Shown here one piece after another: positions 39,863 to 49,929 of a stretch of 64,000 bases of DNA. The stretch lies in contig NZ_SOMN01000006.1 in NCBI RefSeq assembly GCF_004564235.1, forward strand, positions 1-64,000, given 5' to 3'. The position numbers were made by a program, and so were the translations under genes. The notes beneath the pieces are model-generated. The model did no database searches, was not told the DNA's origin, and worked only from the letters and a program-made list of their open reading frames with translations. Source of the DNA: Cohnella luojiensis. GTDB lineage: Bacteria; Bacillota; Bacilli; Paenibacillales; Paenibacillaceae. Position 1 is the stretch's first letter. Each line of letters begins with the position of its first letter.

Positions 39863-40819
39863 CTAGAAATTCGGATCGAGACCTACCCGATCCGCAACCG
39901 TACGCATGAGCGCCGGAAGAGGCGCCTTAAATTCCCGGCCGTCAGGCAGCACGATGCGCCAAGCATGAAGCAGCTGATAATTCACTTCTCCGAATCTCTT
40001 GCCCCCATATTTAATGTCGCCGAGCAACGAATGTCCGATATCCTGAAAATGGGTACGAATCTGGTGCGTCCGTCCGCTGATCAGCTCGATTTCAACCAAT
40101 GAATAGTCTTTTCCTGTTTGAACCACCCGATATCGGGTCTCCGCGGTCTTCACTTGGTCTGCGCCGCCATGCCGCGCGACATCGGTCTTATCCCCAACCA
40201 CGTGCGTCCTGTTTTTCTTCTCGTCGCGGATGAGATCGCCCGATAAAGTCCCTTCGCCAACGAGCCGCCCCTCTACGATCGTTACATAGTATTTTTGCAT
40301 CTCATGCTTCTGGATCCATTGATTCAATTGATGAAGCATCCCCGCCGTCTTTCCCACCAGTACGATGCCGCTCGTGTTGCGATCCAACCGGTTGGCCGTA
40401 GCCGGCATGAACAGAGGGCTGTCAAGCTCTCCCTTCCGATACAGGTACGCATGAACGCGATTAACGAGCGTGTCCTTCTGATCCGCTTTATCGGGATGGG
40501 TCAGCATACCCGCAGGCTTATTTACGACCATAAGCTCGGCATCCTCGTATAGGACGTCAACGTTGGCGTTAACGCCGACGTACTTCGTCTTTTTCTGACC
40601 AATGCTCGCTTCTTGATACGCCGCATCCTCTACGTACAAGACTAACTCGTCCCCGGCTACAAGCTCGTAGTTTTGATTTTTTCTTTTTCCGTTTACTTTC
40701 ACTTTTCCGGAATCGATCATTTTATAGATTTGTCCCAACGGGATATTCGGCATCAGGTTTCTCAGGAAACGGTGCAGTCTCTTGCCGCCCTCCGAGGGGG
40801 TAACTTTGCGATTGATCAT
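39863..40819 (-). CDS. RluA-family pseudouridine synthase
   Basis: The 318-residue protein has an N-terminal S4 RNA-binding domain (about 15-65, LGQIYKMIDSGKVKVNGKRK) and a pseudouridine synthase domain with the catalytic Asp in NRLDRNTSGIVLVGK (about 146) and GRTHQIRTHFQDIGHSLLGD. This is the RluC/RluD type, acting on large-subunit rRNA; the exact target is not decidable here. GAGGAG precedes the ATG. Confidence 0.93.
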   Translation of the reverse strand: MINRKVTPSEGGKRLHRFLRNLMPNIPLGQIYKMIDSGKVKVNGKRKNQNYELVAGDELVLYVEDAAYQEASIGQKKTKYVGVNANVDVLYEDAELMVVNKPAGMLTHPDKADQKDTLVNRVHAYLYRKGELDSPLFMPATANRLDRNTSGIVLVGKTAGMLHQLNQWIQKHEMQKYYVTIVEGRLVGEGTLSGDLIRDEKKNRTHVVGDKTDVARHGGADQVKTAETRYRVVQTGKDYSLVEIELISGRTHQIRTHFQDIGHSLLGDIKYGGKRFGEVNYQLLHAWRIVLPDGREFKAPLPALMRTVADRVGLDPNF

Positions 40820-40825
40820 GAATCT

Positions 40826-41743
40826 CTATCTCCTCTGGCTGTAATACACGCGAATTTGGATATCTTGATTATAGTTGCCGAAGCCCGATCCGTACAAAGT
40901 CAGCCCGCCGACATGCGTGGCATCGTCCTCGACCGCGAAACGGAGGGTCCAGAAATGCTTGTCCAAACGCAAGTCGTTTAACGTCGTATCCGAGATTTGC
41001 TGCCCGTCCATGTAGGTACCGTTTCGGTTCACTCGAAGCACTTTCCATAAGCCGTATTGGTTAACTTGCGTCTTCCACCACTCCGGGGTATATCTTCCGC
41101 GGGCATTCCCTCCGAAATCACCCGGACTCGTCCATTCCCCTAACCGAACTTCGTTGAGATAGAACCGGATATCCGATGGCCAATGGTCATTCGCTCCCGG
41201 CGCTTCGGACGCTATTTCCAAAGAAATCTCCAATTCTTCGGGCTCTTGGCTTTGCAGCAAATAATTCGGCATTTTGTATTCCACGTAACCTTTGCCGAAC
41301 CAGAGAATCGCAGCGTTTACCCGTTCGGGATCGAGGAAGTAACGCGGATCGTCGAACTGGCCGATCATCTTCTCGCGGGTCGCCAATCCGCAAGTAGGGA
41401 AAACCTCGAAGGAAGTATAATGCCCCACGGGAATATTCTGTTCATAAAACAATCTTTCCTCCGCCCCCGCGTAAGGAAGAGTGATTTCCACGTTGGTCTC
41501 GGCCAAGGAACATATTTTGTGGGTTCCGCCTTGCTTGCGGACCATTTTCGTATCGATTAATCCCGCAAGCTCAAGCTTGCGAACATGCATCGTCAGTATC
41601 GCGCTGCTAAGCGAAAGCCTTTCGGCGATTTCCTTCAGGTTCATCTGCTTCTCGGCGAGCAGCTCCAGTATCCTTAGACGCACCTCGCTAGCCAACGCCT
41701 CGTATAGAGGCAGCCATTTACGGTCAGTGTTCGCATGTATCAT
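40826..41743 (-). CDS. ArsR-type regulator with a large C-terminal domain
   Basis: ATG at 41743 follows GAGGGGGGA; the upstream open frame has no site. The first about 90 residues are an ArsR winged helix (YEALASEVRLRILELLAEKQMNLKEIAERLSLSSAILTMHVRKLELAGLI). The remaining about 215 residues are a beta-rich domain that I do not recognise with certainty; ELEISLEIASEAPGAND.. and DIQIRVYYS suggest a jelly-roll fold that could bind sugar. It is divergent from the GH51 arabinofuranosidase across a 16-bp palindrome, so it probably regulates that gene. Confidence 0.85.
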   Translation of the reverse strand: MIHANTDRKWLPLYEALASEVRLRILELLAEKQMNLKEIAERLSLSSAILTMHVRKLELAGLIDTKMVRKQGGTHKICSLAETNVEITLPYAGAEERLFYEQNIPVGHYTSFEVFPTCGLATREKMIGQFDDPRYFLDPERVNAAILWFGKGYVEYKMPNYLLQSQEPEELEISLEIASEAPGANDHWPSDIRFYLNEVRLGEWTSPGDFGGNARGRYTPEWWKTQVNQYGLWKVLRVNRNGTYMDGQQISDTTLNDLRLDKHFWTLRFAVEDDATHVGGLTLYGSGFGNYNQDIQIRVYYSQRR

Positions 41744-41894
41744 CGGGTTCCCCCCTCGCTTCGGCTCGTTCCTTTTCATTAAATTAATATATATATAAAT
41801 CCTGAAAAGATCAAATAAATTTAAGAATTCTCTTGTTGCAAAATCGCTATTCATCCTGTTTAATGGATGTTGAAGTGTTATTTATATTTAATAA

Positions 41895-41910
41895 TTAATA
41901 AATTTATTAA
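41895..41910. promoter_or_regulatory. 16-bp palindrome upstream of the GH51 gene
   Basis: TTAATAAATTTATTAA is a perfect dyad 17 bases before the GH51 start, overlapping where the promoter or leader should be; probable operator for the divergent ArsR-type regulator. Confidence 0.55.
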
Positions 41911-41915
41911 TTTAA

Positions 41916-43436
<1,521 letters not shown>

Positions 43437-43442
43437 GATTAA

Positions 43443-43490
43443 CGCCTTCAGGGACTGAACGATAATCCGTTTTCCCTGGAGGCTTTTTTG
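43443..43490 (+). terminator. Terminator of the GH51 gene
   Basis: GCCTTCAGGGA ... TCCCTGGAGGC followed by TTTTTTG. Confidence 0.85.
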
Positions 43491-43592
43491 TGAATTTTCA
43501 TCATTTTTTTAGGAAAGTTACCCAAAACGCAAAAAATTATGTTATACTGAAAGCGCTACCAAAGCAACATCATTCTAAGGGGGATTGGAACG

Positions 43593-43913
43593 ATGAATGT
43601 AGCACTGCAGGAGAAAAATGTGTACGAGGATTTCGAACCTCGTCAAGACACGTTGTTCTTCAAAGTCGGAGCACATGGATTAATCAGCTTTCACGGACGG
43701 AATTATAACATCAAAAAAAGACTGTCCGCCGATGAGAGAAATCGCCTAATTACGGATTCCGCGACGTTTTTCCGGATCACCTCGGATTGTTACGTGAACG
43801 TGCGGAACATTTCGGGCTTGGGCGAGGATCATATTTTCTTCGGAGATACCTCCAAGAGGTTATCCTGCTCCCACCGGAAACAACAAATGATCCGTCAGTT
43901 GATGAATCAATAA
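43593..43913 (+). CDS. Stand-alone LytTR DNA-binding protein
   Basis: The 106-residue protein consists of one LytTR domain (about 15-104; DTLFFKVGAHGLISFHGRNYNIKK, FRITSDCYVNVRNISG, RKQQMIRQL). It has no receiver domain, so its activity is not set by phosphorylation in the usual way. A TATACT -10 box (43543) and AAGGGGG ribosome site precede it. It converges with the ABC importer operon. Targets are unknown. Confidence 0.82.
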   Translation: MNVALQEKNVYEDFEPRQDTLFFKVGAHGLISFHGRNYNIKKRLSADERNRLITDSATFFRITSDCYVNVRNISGLGEDHIFFGDTSKRLSCSHRKQQMIRQLMNQ

Positions 43914-43947
43914 AGCTTGTATCGGGTGAAATTGCAACTTCGAAACA

Positions 43948-44003
43948 AAGCCTGAGTGAACCAAGGATTAAACTTCCTCGGTTGACCCAGGCTTTGTTTT
44001 CGT
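43948..44003. terminator. Bidirectional terminator, LytTR gene / ABC importer
   Basis: AACAAAGCCTG ... CAGGCTTTGTTTTC is a long stem with inner AACC/GGTT pairing, between the LytTR stop (plus) and the last permease stop (minus). Confidence 0.8.
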
Positions 44004-44015
44004 TTCTATCCCATC

Positions 44016-45110
44016 CTACCCTTTCACTGAGCCGCCAAGAAGCCCGCGGACAAAGTATTTCTGAAGGCCGAAGAACACGGCGAGCGGCATGAGCATAGAC
44101 ACGAATGCTGCCGCGGTCAACAAATGCCAATCGTTGCCCCTCGTGCCGACCATGTCGGCGATTTTCATCGAAAGCACCTGTACGCCCGGTTGATTGCCGA
44201 TAAAGACGAGCGACACCAGATAATCGTTCCATACCCATAAAAACTGGAAGATGCTGATGGAAGCGATGGAAGGAACCGCCAGAGGCAGGATCAAGCGCGT
44301 AAAAATCGTGAAGTTCGATGCGCCATCCATGAAGGCTGACTCGAATAGATCTTTGGGAAGCTGACTGATATACGAATACATGAAATAAGTCGCCAGAGGC
44401 AGTCCGAAACCCGCATGCGCGATCCAGACGCCAAGAAAGGTACCGTTGAGCCCAAGCGCGGTATAGTCCTTCAATACCGGGATCATGGCCACCTGAAGCG
44501 GAACGACAAGAAGCATAATGACGATGACGAACATCGTCTTCCGCAATGGGAACCTTAGCCATGCGAATGCGTATGCCGCGAAGGTGGCGATAAGGATCGG
44601 AATAATCGTAGCGGGAATCGATACCGTTAACGTATTCAGGAACGCGCGCGATAATCCGCTGCCTTTCTTCGTCTTCACGCTTCCGTCGGTGTCCGTAATC
44701 TGGTACTGCTTGCCGGTAAGAACGCCTTTATAATTTTCCGTCGTGAAGGACGTATTCATTTTCCAGCCCGACTGTTGAACGTTAATCGTTCTGCCTCTTC
44801 TATTCTCCCAGATCAGCACGGAGCCATCCGGAGCTTTGACCCCGCTTCTGAGCTCGTCGTCCGTATACGTTGTCCCGTTCACTTCGATGGGCTGCCTTAA
44901 ATCGGTGTCCTTGGGAAGCTGAATCTGATCCTTGGTCACGTTCTCCTTATGGGGAAACACGGACCACCAGCCGGTTTTCAGAATCTCCGTTGCCGGACGG
45001 AAAGAGGAGACGAATAATCCGATTGTCGGAACGAGCCAAATGAAGCAAATAAAAGCGAGAATGATATTGACGATGGTTTTGGACCCTTTCCTCTTTGGCC
45101 TGCGCCGCAT
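44016..45110 (-). CDS. Sugar ABC importer permease (MalG/AglG type)
   Basis: The 364-residue protein has an N-terminal helix, an unusually long external loop (about 35-150, with TYTDDELRSGVKAPDGSVLIWENRRG), then the binding-protein-dependent transport domain. The EAA loop ESAFMDGASNFTIFTRLILP contacts the ATPase. The long loop is typical of alpha-glucoside AglG permeases. Its ATG overlaps the stop of the first permease by one base (TGATG). Confidence 0.9.
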   Translation of the reverse strand: MRRRPKRKGSKTIVNIILAFICFIWLVPTIGLFVSSFRPATEILKTGWWSVFPHKENVTKDQIQLPKDTDLRQPIEVNGTTYTDDELRSGVKAPDGSVLIWENRRGRTINVQQSGWKMNTSFTTENYKGVLTGKQYQITDTDGSVKTKKGSGLSRAFLNTLTVSIPATIIPILIATFAAYAFAWLRFPLRKTMFVIVIMLLVVPLQVAMIPVLKDYTALGLNGTFLGVWIAHAGFGLPLATYFMYSYISQLPKDLFESAFMDGASNFTIFTRLILPLAVPSIASISIFQFLWVWNDYLVSLVFIGNQPGVQVLSMKIADMVGTRGNDWHLLTAAAFVSMLMPLAVFFGLQKYFVRGLLGGSVKG

Positions 45111-46216
45111 CAGAATCCCCCCTGTTTGCGCATCTGCCGCAAGTTAAACACGATAACCGGAATAACCGCGATCAGAAGAACGATCGCTAACGTCGATCCA
45201 TAACCGAAGTTTCGGTACATGAAGAACTGCCGGTAGAATTGAGTCGCTACCACTTCCGTATCGTATTGGCCTCCCGTCATGATCATGACGACGTCGAATA
45301 TTTTGAGCGTGAACACGATAATGGTCGTCGTTACGGACAAGATGGTCGTCATAATGAACGGAATTATGATCCGGAAGAAAATCTTGATTTCTCCGGCTCC
45401 ATCCATTCTGGCTGCTTCCAGCATATCCTCGGGTACGCCTTTCAAAGCAGCGGAGAATATCACCATCGCAAACCCGGTCTGCATCCATATGAGAATGACG
45501 ATAAGGAACAAGTTATTCCAGGGCTGCATCATACTCGTCCAAGCTTGAGGCTCTCCGCCGAGCGCTACCACGACGGCATTCAGTAGTCCGACTTGTTCAT
45601 CGCCGGGCTGATAATAATAGATGAACTTCCAAATAACCCCCGCAGCGACGAAAGAAATGGCCATCGGAAGAAAAATGATCGCTTTCGCAATGCGTTCGAA
45701 GCTGCTTCGATCCGCCAAAACGGCAATAAGCAGTCCTAGGACGATGCAAGCGGTTGCCCCGAAGAGCACCCATAACAAGTTGTTCCGAAGCGCCGTAACC
45801 AACAAACGGTTCGTAAAAATAGCCGCGTAATTGGCAAGCCCGACGAATTTCGTAGAACTTGCGTCAAGGAAGCTCATGTAGAGAGTACGGATCGTTGGAA
45901 TAAGCAGCAGCCAGCTAAGAAGAAGAAATGCAGGGCCGACGAACAGATAGGGTTGAATACGCCGTCTCCATAAGTCAGAATACTTTTCAACGACCCAATT
46001 AAGCGACCAGTAAATCAAATATATACCGCCTACTCCCCATAGGATCGCTAATGCCGCATGGAGAATCGGATTTATTTCGCTGTCTCGAAGAACGATGAAA
46101 ATCGCGGAGTGAAGAATCGCATTTAAAACCGGAACAAGAATGGACCAGAATAAGTTCCGGGAGAAATTCGATTTGGCTTTAGCTGTCGCTGTCGCTGTCG
46201 CCGTGGAAGTTATCAT
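45110..46216 (-). CDS. Sugar ABC importer permease (MalF/AglF type)
   Basis: ATG at 46216 follows AAGGAG. The 368-residue protein has about eight transmembrane helices (two extra at the N terminus) and the EAA loop LEAARMDGAGEIKIFFRIIIP. A short (GCGACA)3-like stretch codes the TATATA segment near the N terminus, a small hexanucleotide repeat. It pairs with the AglG-type permease to form the membrane channel. No ATPase gene lies in the cluster. Confidence 0.9.
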   Translation of the reverse strand: MITSTATATATAKAKSNFSRNLFWSILVPVLNAILHSAIFIVLRDSEINPILHAALAILWGVGGIYLIYWSLNWVVEKYSDLWRRRIQPYLFVGPAFLLLSWLLLIPTIRTLYMSFLDASSTKFVGLANYAAIFTNRLLVTALRNNLLWVLFGATACIVLGLLIAVLADRSSFERIAKAIIFLPMAISFVAAGVIWKFIYYYQPGDEQVGLLNAVVVALGGEPQAWTSMMQPWNNLFLIVILIWMQTGFAMVIFSAALKGVPEDMLEAARMDGAGEIKIFFRIIIPFIMTTILSVTTTIIVFTLKIFDVVMIMTGGQYDTEVVATQFYRQFFMYRNFGYGSTLAIVLLIAVIPVIVFNLRQMRKQGGF

Positions 46217-46243
46217 TAAGGTTCCAGCTCCTTCCATAAAAAC

Positions 46244-46279
46244 CGGAGGGCAGCATACGTTGCCCTATACTGCCCTCCG
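46244..46279 (-). terminator. Attenuating hairpin between binding-protein and permease genes
   Basis: CGGAGGGCAG ... CTGCCCTCCG (10-bp perfect stem) is followed on the minus strand by GGTTTTTA. It should let some transcripts end after the binding-protein gene, giving more binding protein than permease. Confidence 0.75.
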
Positions 46280-46311
46280 CTTAATTCGATCATCTTTGTT
46301 TAATTAACTTT

Positions 46312-47745
46312 TTATTGCTTCCATCCTGCTTGAATTTCGTTCAACGCGCCATCCAAGTCAACCGTTCCGCTAACGTAGTCCGTCATTCCTTTCCAGAACG
46401 TGCCCGCTCCTACGGAGCCCGGCATCAAATCCGAGCCGTCGAACCGAAGAGTTGTCGCCTTCTGCGCCAATTCCGCCATCCGGCGTTCAACGTCGCTTGT
46501 ATACCATGCCGGATCGGCATCGTTCATAGGCGCGATAACGCCGCCCGATTGAATCCAGGTTTTCAGCGATTCGCCCGTCGTGAAGAACTCCATTACGGCG
46601 CGTACTTCCGGACGATCGTTAAACATCGCGTAAATATCTCCGGCGACTAACACAGGGCTGCCGTATTGCGGATCGATCGGCGGCAAGTAGAACCAATCGT
46701 AGTCTTCGCCCGACTTCAAATTTTGCGGGAAGAAGCTTGTAATGAAGCTTGCTTGACGATGCATCCAAGCTTTCGGCTGATCCTCGAACATGACTTTGGG
46801 AGCGTCGCCGAATGAGGTAGTTACGATCGATTTCGTTCCGCCGTAAACGTAATCTTTGTTCAGCCAGATCTCGGACATTTTATTAACCGCGTTTTTAACG
46901 ATGTCGTCCGTGAACGGAAGCTCGCCTTTGACCCATTTATCGTAATTTTCGGGGGTCGTCGTGCGAAGCATGATGTCCTCGATCCAGTCGGTCGCAGCCC
47001 AGCCGGTCGCCGCTCCGCTCTCGATTCCGATCGCCCATGCCGGATCGCCGTCCTTGGCGATTTGCTCGGATAGCGCAAGCAATTCATCCCACGTTTGCGG
47101 TATCTTGTAGCCTGCTTCTTCGAATGCTTTCTTCGGATACCACACTAAGCTTTTAACGCTGCTTCGGGCCCAAATTCCCGCCATTATGTTTCCGTTCGGT
47201 CCTTGCATCTTAGCCATGTCAAGCCAGCTTTTGTTGTAATTGGCTTTCAGCTTCTCGTCATCCATGAAGGAAGCAACGTCGATGACTTTGCCGGACTTCA
47301 CGAAGGTATTCAGCAAGCCCGGCTGCGGGAAGTCCGCGATATCCGGAGCGCTTCCCCCGTCGACGCGAATGGAAATCGTCGCTTCGAACTCTTTGGAGCC
47401 CTCGTATTGGATATCGATTCCGGACTTGTCCTCGAAGGCTTTGATGGCTTCTTCGAATTTGACTTGGTCCACGTCCGTGAAAGGACCGAACATAGTTACT
47501 TTCGTGCCTTTATATTTGCCCGCCAATGCATCATCCAGCGCTGTGCCGCTCGCGCTTTCTTCCGGCGATGCGCTTTGCGTTGCTGCCGGCGTGCTGGCGG
47601 AAGCGGAAGGTTCGGTCGAGTTTGATGGCGATACCGATGCCGATGCAGGATTATTATCGTTATTTTTGCCGCACGCGGCGAGTAGAAGAGCAAAAACCAG
47701 AATCAGTGCAGAGATCACGGTGCGCGTTTTGTTCATTTTTTTCAA
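46312..47745 (-). CDS. Sugar ABC importer substrate-binding lipoprotein
   Basis: TTG at 47745 is preferred (AAAGGGG nine bases upstream). The protein has a lipoprotein signal peptide ending at LLAAC, then a Ser/Ala/Pro-rich linker, then an extracellular solute-binding domain (VTMFGPFTDVDQVKFEEAIKAFEDKSGIDIQYEG...). It resembles AglE-type proteins for alpha-glucosides (maltose, trehalose, sucrose); the sugar is inferred. It is the first gene of the importer operon and follows the LacI regulator and its operator. Confidence 0.9.
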   Translation of the reverse strand: MKKMNKTRTVISALILVFALLLAACGKNNDNNPASASVSPSNSTEPSASASTPAATQSASPEESASGTALDDALAGKYKGTKVTMFGPFTDVDQVKFEEAIKAFEDKSGIDIQYEGSKEFEATISIRVDGGSAPDIADFPQPGLLNTFVKSGKVIDVASFMDDEKLKANYNKSWLDMAKMQGPNGNIMAGIWARSSVKSLVWYPKKAFEEAGYKIPQTWDELLALSEQIAKDGDPAWAIGIESGAATGWAATDWIEDIMLRTTTPENYDKWVKGELPFTDDIVKNAVNKMSEIWLNKDYVYGGTKSIVTTSFGDAPKVMFEDQPKAWMHRQASFITSFFPQNLKSGEDYDWFYLPPIDPQYGSPVLVAGDIYAMFNDRPEVRAVMEFFTTGESLKTWIQSGGVIAPMNDADPAWYTSDVERRMAELAQKATTLRFDGSDLMPGSVGAGTFWKGMTDYVSGTVDLDGALNEIQAGWKQ

Positions 47746-47861
47746 TCGAATCAGCCCCTTTGGAAATTTGGTCATTCCATGTTTGTAACCGTTGATAATG
47801 AATTCGCTTTCAAATCTAATCGTACATTCTAACTTTTAGTTCACCTCCCTAAAAGAGTGCA

Positions 47862-47926
47862 CAACGTTGTTGTCATAAGTTTTAGGTGTTCCATTGTCAT
47901 GCGTCGCAACTTTGAAAAGCTTTTCA
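47862..47926. promoter_or_regulatory. Operator region of the importer operon
   Basis: TGAAAAGCTTTTCA (47913-47926) is a perfect 14-bp palindrome, repeated in extended form upstream of the LacI gene (48973). ACAACGTTGT (about 47863-47872) is a second dyad nearer the start codon and lies close to the promoter. Confidence 0.6.
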
Positions 47927-47946
47927 TAATTCGACAAAAAAGAGGA

Positions 47947-48954
47947 TTATAATCTTCTCGTCGATGCTCTCACCACAATTTCATGAGGCAAATACTCTCG
48001 CAATACCGGATCCTCCTTTTCCTCGATAATCGCGTCCAGCTTCTCTACCGACCGATAGCCGATTTCGTAAGTAGGCTGAGAAACCGTGGTCAGCTTGGGG
48101 ATCGTTATCCTGGATAAGCGGATATTGTCAAAGCCGATGACGGAAATTTGGTCGGGCACCGATATCCCTCGTTCGTCAAGATAACAAAGAAGTCCGATGG
48201 CGAGCTCATCCGAAGCGGTAAATATTGCGGTCACATCCGGGCATTTGGCTAACATTTGGGCTGCGGCGTCAGGCGTTTCATAAGACCATCCATTCACGTA
48301 AACGATGTTTTCCTTGCACTCGTCGAGATCATTTTCCCGAAGGGCACGAATGAATCCATGGTATCTCGTCTGACCGGCGATGCTGTCGCTTAAATCGAAG
48401 CCGATCATACCGATTTTCCGGTGACCGGAATCGATCAGAAACTTCACGGCGTCAAAGGCGGCTTGTTCATCGTCGATTTTGACGGAAGGAAGCTCATACT
48501 CCATGGAATGAGTGGATACTAGCATGACCGGGATGCGCAGCCGCTTGATCTCATTATAGTAATCCGGAAAAACCGGATCGCTCGTGTACAGAATCCCGTC
48601 TACTTGCCGTTCGTAGAAATTGTTCAAGTAAGAAAACAATCGTTTCTTATCCCTATCGGTGTTGCAGATGATGAGGTTATAACCCAATTTCTTGGATGCG
48701 TCCTCCATGCCGCGAATAATATCCGCGTAGTAAGGATTCCGTATGTCCGGGATGACGACCGCCAGGGTGTTTGTTTTTTTATATATGAGTCCTCTAGCTA
48801 AAGCATTCGGTTTGTATTTCAGCTTCTCGATTGCATCGAGGACCTTGCTTCTTTTACTCTCAATGACTGACTCCGGAGCATTCATCACGCGAGAAACGGT
48901 GCTGATGGAAACGTTGGCTATCTTCGCTACGTCTTTGATCGTTGGCTTAGTCAT
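47947..48954 (-). CDS. LacI-family repressor of the sugar importer
   Basis: The 335-residue protein has the helix-turn-helix/hinge TIKDVAKIANVSISTVSRVMN and a ligand-binding domain like PurR/MalR. It lies upstream of the importer in the same direction. A 16-bp palindrome sits in its own promoter and the same core lies in front of the importer operon, so it probably represses both. AAGGA precedes the ATG. Confidence 0.92.
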   Translation of the reverse strand: MTKPTIKDVAKIANVSISTVSRVMNAPESVIESKRSKVLDAIEKLKYKPNALARGLIYKKTNTLAVVIPDIRNPYYADIIRGMEDASKKLGYNLIICNTDRDKKRLFSYLNNFYERQVDGILYTSDPVFPDYYNEIKRLRIPVMLVSTHSMEYELPSVKIDDEQAAFDAVKFLIDSGHRKIGMIGFDLSDSIAGQTRYHGFIRALRENDLDECKENIVYVNGWSYETPDAAAQMLAKCPDVTAIFTASDELAIGLLCYLDERGISVPDQISVIGFDNIRLSRITIPKLTTVSQPTYEIGYRSVEKLDAIIEEKEDPVLREYLPHEIVVRASTRRL

Positions 48955-48972
48955 CGTTATTCAGTCCTTCTC

Positions 48973-48988
48973 TTGAAAAGCTTTTCAA
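48973..48988. promoter_or_regulatory. Palindromic operator in front of the LacI gene
   Basis: TTGAAAAGCTTTTCAA is a perfect 16-bp dyad about 20 bases before the start codon and shares 14 bp with the importer operator at 47913. Confidence 0.65.
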
Positions 48989-49057
48989 AAAGTTCTACCC
49001 TCATGTTAACGCTTACATAAATAGCTGTCAACTGCATTTTTTTCTTTGCTGCGCATG

Positions 49058-49104
49058 GAAAAAGCAGCCCCCGGGTGTAGATCGCGCTTGGCTTGGGGAC
49101 TGCT
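49058..49104 (-). terminator. Terminator of the ppsR gene
   Basis: The minus strand forms GAGCAGTCCCC ... GGGGGCTGCTTTTTCC. Confidence 0.75.
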
Positions 49105-49108
49105 CAAC

Positions 49109-49918
49109 TTAAGGAACTAACCATTCCATAATAAGTCCTGCCGTCTCTTCGATCGCCTTCTCGGAAACGTCGATGATCGGACATTTCAACCGCTCCATAA
49201 TATCCGAGGCAAATCGCAGCTCTTTCTCGATGCGATCCATCGACGCATAGTTGGCTTGGCTAGGCAATCCCAGTGCCTTCAAGCGCTCCGTTCGAATTTT
49301 GAGCAATCGTTCGGTCTGCATCGTCAGCCCTACGACAAGACGGTTAGATGCCGCAAACAACTCTTGAGGAGGTTTGACTTCTATGGTCAAAGGATAGTTA
49401 GCCGTCTTGATCCCTTTATGGGCCAGATAGATGCTGAGCGGCGTTTTCGATGTCCGGGAAACCCCGACAAGCACCACTTGCGCCTGAAGGAGACCGCGCG
49501 CGTCTTTGCCATCGTCGTATTTGACCGCGAACTCGATCGCTTCGATCTTTCGGTAGTAACTCTCGTCCATCTCGTGCAGGAGGCCGGGTTTGTATTTCGG
49601 AGAATCGTTAAACGTATCGATAAAGGCTTGCATCATCGGACCCATTACATCCACCGCGCGAACGCCAAGCCGAATCGTCTCTTCTCTCATCGTCTCGCGA
49701 AGCTCTGGCTGAACGAGGGTATAGGCGATAAACCCTCCGACTTGTAACGCCTCTTGAATGATGGACTTGATTTCTTCCTCGTGCTTGATGTTGCCGTACC
49801 TTCTTATCTTGACCTGCTCGGTCGCGAATTGCCGAGCCGTCGCTCTCGCTACGGCTTCCGCGGTTTCCCCTACGGCATCCGAACAGACGAAAATTACCTT
49901 CTGCCGTTGCTCCGACAT
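49109..49918 (-). CDS. PEP synthase / pyruvate-phosphate dikinase regulatory protein (DUF299)
   Basis: This 269-residue bifunctional kinase/pyrophosphorylase switches PEP synthase or pyruvate phosphate dikinase on and off by threonine phosphorylation. The P-loop GVSRTSKTPLSIYLA (about 153-167) and the family start VIFVCSDAVGETAEAVARA are clear. It follows ccpN by 11 bases, the arrangement known from Bacillus yqfL/ccpN, and so belongs to the gluconeogenesis control set. Confidence 0.93.
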   Translation of the reverse strand: MSEQRQKVIFVCSDAVGETAEAVARATARQFATEQVKIRRYGNIKHEEEIKSIIQEALQVGGFIAYTLVQPELRETMREETIRLGVRAVDVMGPMMQAFIDTFNDSPKYKPGLLHEMDESYYRKIEAIEFAVKYDDGKDARGLLQAQVVLVGVSRTSKTPLSIYLAHKGIKTANYPLTIEVKPPQELFAASNRLVVGLTMQTERLLKIRTERLKALGLPSQANYASMDRIEKELRFASDIMERLKCPIIDVSEKAIEETAGLIMEWLVP

Positions 49919-49929
49919 CCCTTCTCCCC

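Noticed and set aside
46150..46216. Phase-variable repeat in the first permease gene
   Set aside because: Only about three copies of a 6-bp unit are present, and changes by 6 bp would not shift the frame.
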